Positions 6,648-11,129 of a DNA stretch of 11,129 nt are shown in pieces. Location: assembly GCA_030616535.1 (NCBI GenBank), contig JAUWXE010000028.1, positions 1 to 11,129 on the forward strand. The letters run 5' to 3'. The notes beneath the pieces are model-generated. The model was not told where the DNA came from. It searched no databases and saw only the letters and a program-made list of their open reading frames with translations. This DNA is from Candidatus Aerophobota bacterium (lineage in GTDB: Bacteria > Aerophobota > Aerophobia > Aerophobales > AE-B3A). The stretch's first letter is position 1. Each line of letters begins with the position of its first letter. Position numbers and translations under genes: made by a program.

Positions 6648-7942
6648 TTTCCCGCTATACTCTTCCCCGAATGGGAAAAATCTGGAAAGAAGAGGAAAAA
6701 TTTGGGCTCTGGCTCAAAATAGAGATTCTTGTCTGCCAGGCCTGGGCTGAGCTGGGGAAAATCCCCCCAGAGGCAGTCAAAAAGATAGAAAAAGATGCCG
6801 CTTTCGATATCAACCGAATAAAGAAAATCGAAGAAAAGGTCAAGCATGACCTCATAGCTTTCCTTACCAGTGTAGCCGAACACCTCGGTTCTGAGGCCCG
6901 CTATATTCATTTTGGACTTACCTCCTCCGATGTGGTGGATACAGCTCTTGCACTTCAGATGAAAATGGCAGGCGAGATAATCATCCAGGATTTAGAGAAA
7001 CTAACCAAGGTTTTAGAAAGAAAGGCCCGAGAGTACAAAGAGACTTTAATGATGGGAAGAACCCATGGAGTTCATGCAGAACCCATCAGTCTAGGTTTGA
7101 AGTTCGCTCTCTGGTACGAGGAGACCAAAAGAAATTTAGAGCTAATGCGCCGGGCTAAAGAGATTATCTCCTGTGGTAAAATTTCAGGAGCAGTGGGAAC
7201 TTATGCCCATCTTGATCCTCGAGTGGAGGAATATGTTTGCCGCAGGTTAGATCTTACCCCCTGCTCGATCTCCAGCCAGATAATTCAGCGAGACCGTCAT
7301 GCACAATATCTTTCAGCTCTAGCCATCATTGCCTCATCTTTGGGTAAATTTGCCCTGGAAATTAGAGGTCTGCATCGAACTGAGGTAAGAGAAGCCGAAG
7401 AGGGATTCAGTAAGAAACAAAAAGGGTCTTCCGCTATGCCTCACAAACGTAATCCCATAGTATGTGAGCGAATCTGTGGTCTGGCTCGCCTGGTAAGAAG
7501 CAACCTACAGACTGCGCTAGAGAATATTAGTCTCTGGGGAGAACGAGACATTTCCCATTCTTCTTCCGAGAGGGTGATAATTCCCGATTCCACCATTCTG
7601 GTAGATTATATGCTAACAAAATCTATTGAGGTTCTAAATAACCTTTTTATTTATCCTGAACATATGAAAAAAAATATGGCTAAATCGAAAGGACTGTTTT
7701 ATTCTCAAAGAATAATGCTGGAATTGGTGAAAAAGGGGCTTTCCCGGGAAAAAGCTTACGGGCTCGTGCAAAGAGTTTCCTTGAAGTCCTGGCAGGAAGA
7801 TAAGGACTTTCAACAACTGATCGAGCAAGATAAAGAGATAGGCAAATATTTTAAAAAGGAGGAACTAGAGTCTTTCTTTGATCCTAAGTATTACCTTCGC
7901 TGGGTGGATCACATCTTTCACAAAGTAGGAATCCTAGTATAA
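6644..7942 (+). CDS. purB: Adenylosuccinate lyase
   Basis: PurB releases fumarate from SAICAR and from adenylosuccinate in purine synthesis. The N-terminus MISRYTLPRMGKIW is the PurB type, not ArgH. Its 432 residues and three catalytic histidines, H68 (KHDLIAF), H89 (RYIHFGLTSSD) and H141 (GRTHGVHAEP), have the same numbers as those I recall for the Bacillus subtilis enzyme. The superfamily signature GSSAMPHKRNP (261-271) supplies the catalytic serine on the mobile loop. The all-helical fold implies a homotetramer with shared active sites. It overlaps argG by four bases, an unusual pairing because argH is the expected neighbour; both ArgG/ArgH and PurA/PurB handle succinyl adducts and fumarate. 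lpxA follows after 14 bases. No purine riboswitch or operator is visible before it. An ArgH identity was considered and is unlikely. Confidence 0.95.
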   Translation: MISRYTLPRMGKIWKEEEKFGLWLKIEILVCQAWAELGKIPPEAVKKIEKDAAFDINRIKKIEEKVKHDLIAFLTSVAEHLGSEARYIHFGLTSSDVVDTALALQMKMAGEIIIQDLEKLTKVLERKAREYKETLMMGRTHGVHAEPISLGLKFALWYEETKRNLELMRRAKEIISCGKISGAVGTYAHLDPRVEEYVCRRLDLTPCSISSQIIQRDRHAQYLSALAIIASSLGKFALEIRGLHRTEVREAEEGFSKKQKGSSAMPHKRNPIVCERICGLARLVRSNLQTALENISLWGERDISHSSSERVIIPDSTILVDYMLTKSIEVLNNLFIYPEHMKKNMAKSKGLFYSQRIMLELVKKGLSREKAYGLVQRVSLKSWQEDKDFQQLIEQDKEIGKYFKKEELESFFDPKYYLRWVDHIFHKVGILV

Positions 7943-7956
7943 GAAAGGGGAAAAAA

Positions 7957-8748
7957 ATGGGTATCTTTGTGCATCCTACGGCCATAGTAAATCCAAAGGC
8001 AAATCTAGATGAGGAGGTAGAAGTAGGTCCTTATTCTATAATCGGAGAAAACGTGACTATTGGTAGAGGAACTAAAATTGGTCCCCATGTTCAACTGGAT
8101 GGCTGGGTTCACATCGGTAAGGAATGCACTATTTGCAAGGGAGTAATTATTGGAACTTTGCCCCAGGACATAAACTTTGAAAATGGAAAGAGTTTCGTAG
8201 AAATAGGAGACAGAAATCTTATCCGAGAATATACCACTATTCATAGGGGTACCAAAGAAGGAAGCACTACTCGCATAGGAAATGAAAATTTCCTCATGGT
8301 TTATTCTCATATAGCTCATAATTGCGTCATTGAGGACGGAGTAGTAATTGCCAATGTAGGCACCCTGGCCGGATATGTAACAGTAGAGAAAAAAGCCATA
8401 ATTGGAGGCTTAAGTGCAGTGCACCAGTACGTAAGGATCGGTGCCTATTCTATTGTAGGAGGATGCTCCAAGGTGGTCAAGGACGTACCTCCCTACACCA
8501 AGGCAGATGGTCATCCTACCACCCTTTGGGGATTAAACACCGTAGGGCTGCGTCGGGCCAACTTTCCCCTTAAGACAAGAAAAGTCTTAAAAAAAGCCTA
8601 CCAGATATTGTTCAGATCAGGTTTAAATACCAGCCAGGCTATGGAAAAGATTTCCAATGAGTTAGAATCAAGTCCTCAAGTCCGACACCTCTGTAAATTT
8701 ATTAAGAACTCACAAAGAGGAATATGTAAAGAAAGAAAGGTAAGGTAA
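7957..8748 (+). CDS. lpxA: UDP-N-acetylglucosamine O-acyltransferase (lipid A synthesis, first step)
   Basis: LpxA moves a 3-hydroxyacyl chain from acyl carrier protein to UDP-GlcNAc in the cytoplasm. The first ~185 of 263 residues are left-handed beta-helix hexapeptide repeats; the C-terminal helical cap starts near WGLNTVGLRRANF. IGDRNLIREYTTIHRGT (83-99), SHIAHNC with the catalytic base H121, AVHQ with H156 and VGGCS (167-171, the acyl-length ruler glycine) follow the Escherichia coli pattern. Two residues differ from the E. coli enzyme: N73 stands where K76 is, and Y140 where H144 is. Ribosome-binding site AAAGGGG (7944-7950) lies six bases before the ATG. The usual partners lpxD, fabZ and lpxB are absent here; purB precedes it and uppP follows. 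Its presence implies an outer membrane with lipid A. Confidence 0.95.
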   Translation: MGIFVHPTAIVNPKANLDEEVEVGPYSIIGENVTIGRGTKIGPHVQLDGWVHIGKECTICKGVIIGTLPQDINFENGKSFVEIGDRNLIREYTTIHRGTKEGSTTRIGNENFLMVYSHIAHNCVIEDGVVIANVGTLAGYVTVEKKAIIGGLSAVHQYVRIGAYSIVGGCSKVVKDVPPYTKADGHPTTLWGLNTVGLRRANFPLKTRKVLKKAYQILFRSGLNTSQAMEKISNELESSPQVRHLCKFIKNSQRGICKERKVR

Positions 8749-8767
8749 GCGGGAATATCTCCTGCTT
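8747..8767 (+). promoter_or_regulatory. Stem-loop between lpxA and uppP
   Basis: AAGCGGGA (8747-8754) pairs with TCCTGCTT (8760-8767) through eight pairs, one of them G-T, around the five-base loop ATATC. It overlaps the lpxA stop codon and ends seven bases before the uppP ATG. Only three T follow, so it is not a typical terminator. uppP has no Shine-Dalgarno sequence, so this fold may influence its translation or mark an RNA processing point. Confidence 0.45.
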
Positions 8768-8774
8768 TCGCTCC

Positions 8775-9593
8775 ATGTCCACGTTTCAGGCCCTAATTCT
8801 TGGTTTGTTGCAAGGGGTTACCGAATTCCTTCCGGTGAGCAGCTCTGGCCACTTAGTTATTATGCAGCACTATTTAGGACTAAGGCAGCCCCTGGTGTTG
8901 TTTGACATAGTTTTGCATGCGGCGACTCTGATAGTGGTCCTAATTTATTTTCGAGGCGATCTAGGCAGCATAATAGGCTCGCTCATGAAATTAAAACTAA
9001 ACCATTCTGAGCAAATACTAGGACGCAAGATCTTCTATCTTATCATGGTGGGCACCATACCTACTGTGATTCTGGGACTAATTCTACGGGTTTGGGCAGA
9101 TTTATTGTGTACCAGGGTGGGCCTTACCTCAGCTATGCTCATCATCACGGGAATTATTCTCCGTGTGGGGGGAAAAACAAAGAGAACCGGCAGAGGGATA
9201 AAAGAGATGGGCCTAATGGATGCTTTCCTCATAGGAGTAATGCAAGGAATAGCTATAGTGCCGGGTATATCGCGCTCAGGGACTACCATATCTGCCGGGC
9301 TCTTAAGGGGAATCAATAAGGAGTCTTCCTTTCGCTATTCCTTCCTTCTTTCCATTCCTGCTATTCTGGGCGCCTTAACTCTCTCCTTAAAAGATGTCTT
9401 AACAGAAAAGAATTTACCCTCTCAGCCATTTCCCTGGATAGTAGGAGTCTTATCTGCTTTCACTGTCGGATATCTTTCTCTGGTTTTTCTGCGAAAGACT
9501 GTGGTCAAGGGTAAGCTCTCTTTCTTTGCCTACTATTGCTGGATATTAGGAATAGGATCTCTCATCCTATGGATTGGCAGTGGCAGAACTTAG
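8775..9593 (+). CDS. uppP: Undecaprenyl-diphosphatase (bacitracin resistance protein)
   Basis: UppP removes a phosphate from undecaprenyl diphosphate on the outer face of the inner membrane, recycling the lipid carrier used for peptidoglycan and O-antigen; extra copies give bacitracin resistance. The 272-residue protein is strongly hydrophobic with about seven or eight membrane segments. The two signature loops are LQGVTEFLPVSSSGH (12-26, with E17 and H26) and PGISRSGTT (163-171, with R167), which form the active site between repeated halves. MSTFQALILG is a normal family start; no ribosome-binding site is seen upstream, and a stem-loop sits in the 26-base gap after lpxA. The two envelope genes lpxA and uppP are adjacent and probably co-transcribed. 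Confidence 0.96.
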   Translation: MSTFQALILGLLQGVTEFLPVSSSGHLVIMQHYLGLRQPLVLFDIVLHAATLIVVLIYFRGDLGSIIGSLMKLKLNHSEQILGRKIFYLIMVGTIPTVILGLILRVWADLLCTRVGLTSAMLIITGIILRVGGKTKRTGRGIKEMGLMDAFLIGVMQGIAIVPGISRSGTTISAGLLRGINKESSFRYSFLLSIPAILGALTLSLKDVLTEKNLPSQPFPWIVGVLSAFTVGYLSLVFLRKTVVKGKLSFFAYYCWILGIGSLILWIGSGRT

Positions 9594-9603
9594 AGTCAAG
9601 CAT

Positions 9604-9634
9604 TTGACATTTAAGGTAGTTTTACTACTGTAAA
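9604..9634 (+). promoter_or_regulatory. Possible promoter with internal inverted repeat before the ferredoxin gene
   Basis: A perfect -35 box TTGACA (9604-9609) lies in the 61-base gap after uppP. No good -10 box follows at 17 bases; TGTAAA (9629-9634, 19 bases away) is the best candidate. Between them lies the perfect inverted repeat GTAGT-TTT-ACTAC (9616-9628), which could be an operator or a small hairpin. The ferredoxin ribosome-binding site AGGAG (9643-9647) follows. Confidence 0.4.
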
Positions 9635-9654
9635 GAGCAAAAAGGAGAGGCCCC

Positions 9655-9849
9655 ATGATTATACAGGTCCGGATTGATGAAGAAGCGTGCACTGCCTGCG
9701 GACTCTGCGAAGAGACCTGTCCTGAGGTGTTCGAGGTTAACGATGTCGCCGTGGTAAAGGAAGATGCCGATTTTAATGCCTTTGAGGATGAAATAAGAGA
9801 AGCAGCCGATGAATGTCCATCCGAGGCCATCGAGGTAGAAGAAGACTAG
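9655..9849 (+). CDS. Small single-cluster [4Fe-4S] ferredoxin
   Basis: This 64-residue acidic electron carrier has the cluster-binding pattern CTACGLC (C12, C15, C18) followed far downstream by C54-Pro (ECPSEAI), the layout of one-cluster bacterial ferredoxins such as that of Thermotoga maritima. A further C22 (ETCPEVFEV) is present, but no partner cysteine is found for a disulfide. A two-cluster ferredoxin is excluded because the second CXXCXXC set is absent; a [3Fe-4S] form cannot be excluded. The ribosome-binding site AGGAG (9643-9647) is seven bases before the ATG. It likely feeds low-potential electrons to oxidoreductases or radical-SAM enzymes; its partner is unknown, and the transketolase that follows needs no electrons, so co-location may be incidental. 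Confidence 0.94.
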   Translation: MIIQVRIDEEACTACGLCEETCPEVFEVNDVAVVKEDADFNAFEDEIREAADECPSEAIEVEED

Positions 9850-9869
9850 ATTAATTTATTCATAGAAAA

Positions 9870-9882
9870 GGGCTAGAAGCCC
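9870..9882 (+). promoter_or_regulatory. Short stem-loop between ferredoxin and transketolase genes
   Basis: GGGCT (9870-9874) pairs with AGCCC (9878-9882) around AGA. With one bulged C at 9883 the stem can extend to flanking AA and TT. No T-run follows, so termination is doubtful; it may stabilise the ferredoxin mRNA or separate the two cistrons. Confidence 0.35.
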
Positions 9883-9900
9883 CTTGAAAGGCTGAAAAGA

Positions 9901-11129
9901 ATGTCATGGGAATTTGATAGTGAAAAACTGAGTGAGGAGAAAATAGCTAAACTCAAAGAGCTGGCAAGGCTTGCCCGAGGGGACATCCTGAAGATGACCA
10001 CTCTGGCTAAATCAGGTCATCCTGGAGGATCGATGTCCAGCATTGACGTATATCTGGTTTTGTACTCCTGCGCCAATGTGGATCCTGCTGATCCTTACCG
10101 GGCTGAGCGTGACCGCATCGTGATCAGTCACGGACACACTTCTCCCGGAGTTTACGCTGCTTTGGCCCGGGTGGGTTTTTTTGAAGTGGACAGTGTCATC
10201 ACCAGATTCCGCAAAGCTGGAACTATCTTCGAGGGGCATGTGGAGCGAGAAATTCCCGGTGTGGAATGGAGTAGTGGTCATCTGGGTCAGGGTCTTTCTG
10301 CTGGCTGTGGCTTTGCTTTGGCATCTAAACTGCATCAGCGAAACTATCAGGTTTTCGTAGTTATGAGTGATGGTGAGCAGGCAAAAGGTCAGGTGGGAGA
10401 AGCAAGACGCTTTGCCAAAAAATATAGCTTAAACAATCTTACGGTAATCATCGACTACAACCGACTCCAACTGAGCGGCCCTCTTAATGAGATCATGCCT
10501 CAGAATATTAAAGAAAACTACCTTGCTGACGGATGGGAAATTCTCGAAGCGGATGGACACGATTATCAGCAAATTTATCAAGCCATCCGAACGGGGGTAA
10601 AAAATAGCCAATCTCCGACAGTCATCATGGCCAATACCCTTATGGGAAAAGGTGTCTCCTTTATGGAAAACAAATTTGAATTTCATGGTATGCCTCTAAC
10701 CTCTGATGAGTGTGCTGTTGCTCTTTCAGAACTTGGCCTGGAGAACGATATAAAGAGATATCTTCACCTGAGAAATAAAATTCTGGAAGGGAAACCGAAG
10801 AAAAAACGGCCACCGGAGAAAATCAAGATAGATAGCGGCCAGCCCCGTAGCTATGGACCAGACGAAATAACTGACAACCGCAGTGCATTTGGTCAGGCCC
10901 TTAAAGATTTGGGCCAGCTCAATTCCAATCGGCCTGGTAGAAGTCCCTTAGCTGTGCTGGACTGTGATCTGGTAGGCTCAGTCAAAACCCAAAAATTTGC
11001 CAAAGATCATCCAGACCATTTCTTTCAAGCTGGGATTCAGGAGCATAATACCGCTACGGTGGCGGGTGCTCTCTCCACTCAGGGGATTGTCACTTTCTTT
11101 GCTGACTTCGGAGTCTTCGGTGTTGATGA
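9901..11129 (+). CDS. tkt: Transketolase (3' end cut by window edge)
   Basis: 409 codons are open from the ATG at 9901 to the window edge. Transketolase moves two-carbon units between sugar phosphates with thiamine diphosphate (TPP) in the non-oxidative pentose phosphate pathway. The N-terminal TPP-binding domain has SGHPGG (38-43), HGHTSPGVY (77-85), EGHVER (111-116) and GHLGQGLS (126-133). The TPP-magnesium motif starts SDGEQ (156-160, with D157) and ends at N187; the usual first Gly is Ser. A charged linker near 290-320 leads to the pyrimidine domain, starting about 322 and containing QAGIQEHN with the TPP-activating E381. The two domains are in one chain, unlike split transketolases. The third domain would lie beyond the window. 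The ribosome-binding site is AAAGG (9887-9891), nine bases before ATG. Related enzymes (DXS, dihydroxyacetone synthase) are less likely given the N-terminal motifs. Confidence 0.9.
   Translation, partial: MSWEFDSEKLSEEKIAKLKELARLARGDILKMTTLAKSGHPGGSMSSIDVYLVLYSCANVDPADPYRAERDRIVISHGHTSPGVYAALARVGFFEVDSVITRFRKAGTIFEGHVEREIPGVEWSSGHLGQGLSAGCGFALASKLHQRNYQVFVVMSDGEQAKGQVGEARRFAKKYSLNNLTVIIDYNRLQLSGPLNEIMPQNIKENYLADGWEILEADGHDYQQIYQAIRTGVKNSQSPTVIMANTLMGKGVSFMENKFEFHGMPLTSDECAVALSELGLENDIKRYLHLRNKILEGKPKKKRPPEKIKIDSGQPRSYGPDEITDNRSAFGQALKDLGQLNSNRPGRSPLAVLDCDLVGSVKTQKFAKDHPDHFFQAGIQEHNTATVAGALSTQGIVTFFADFGVFGVD

Noticed and set aside
6572..6910. A 112-codon minus-strand frame across the argG-purB junction
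   Set aside because: It is antisense to two well-supported genes and has no motif or ribosome-binding site.
6644..7942. Argininosuccinate lyase (argH) as identity of the lyase after argG
   Set aside because: The N-terminus, the histidine positions 68/89/141 and the overall length are those of PurB; only the shared superfamily signature and the position after argG suggest ArgH.
9092..9319. A 75-codon plus-strand frame within uppP
   Set aside because: It is an out-of-frame shadow of a clear membrane phosphatase gene.
9870..9885. Rho-independent terminator after the ferredoxin gene
   Set aside because: The stem is short and there is no downstream T-run; kept only as a low-confidence stem-loop.

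Overview
This window looks like a piece of chromosome from an uncultivated, probably anaerobic bacterium with two membranes. It has moderate, slightly AT-rich composition. LpxA (first step of lipid A synthesis) implies an outer membrane. The radical-SAM enzyme AmrS and a small single-cluster ferredoxin fit an anaerobic or low-oxygen life style. The endonuclease V start and length, and the adenylosuccinate lyase residue numbering, match my memory of the Thermotoga maritima and Bacillus subtilis proteins. I cannot name a phylum from the sequence alone.

Layout. Positions 1-747 (minus strand) hold the first 249 codons of a PfkB-family sugar-phosphate kinase of the 1-phosphofructokinase type, which runs off the left edge. 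Positions 748-1133 are a divergent intergenic region. It contains a sigma-70-like promoter for the kinase, a long imperfect palindrome of about 225 bp, and a near-consensus promoter for the rightward genes. Everything from 1134 to 9593 reads rightward with short gaps or overlaps: amrS, gatB, argF, nfi, argG, purB, lpxA, uppP. A ferredoxin gene with its own possible promoter follows, then the first two thirds of a transketolase that leaves the window on the right.

How the genes relate. Two arginine-pathway genes are present, argF (ornithine to citrulline) and argG (citrulline to argininosuccinate). argG overlaps purB by four bases at the position where argH would be expected. GatB serves amidation of mischarged Asn/Gln tRNA, EndoV serves repair of deaminated DNA, and LpxA plus UppP serve the envelope. 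The group is a mixed housekeeping run, not one pathway. No phage, CRISPR, toxin-antitoxin or defence genes are visible.

The unusual content is between the genes: (a) the 781-1005 palindromic element, one arm of which recurs at 38 of 43 positions just before argF and whose edge forms the -35 box of the kinase promoter; (b) a second, unrelated 121-bp inverted-repeat element filling the nfi-argG gap and encoding the C-terminal tail of EndoV; (c) a probable TTG start for nfi; (d) a predicted nearly leaderless kinase transcript. I saw no convincing previously undescribed multi-gene system; the dispersed palindromes are the best leads.
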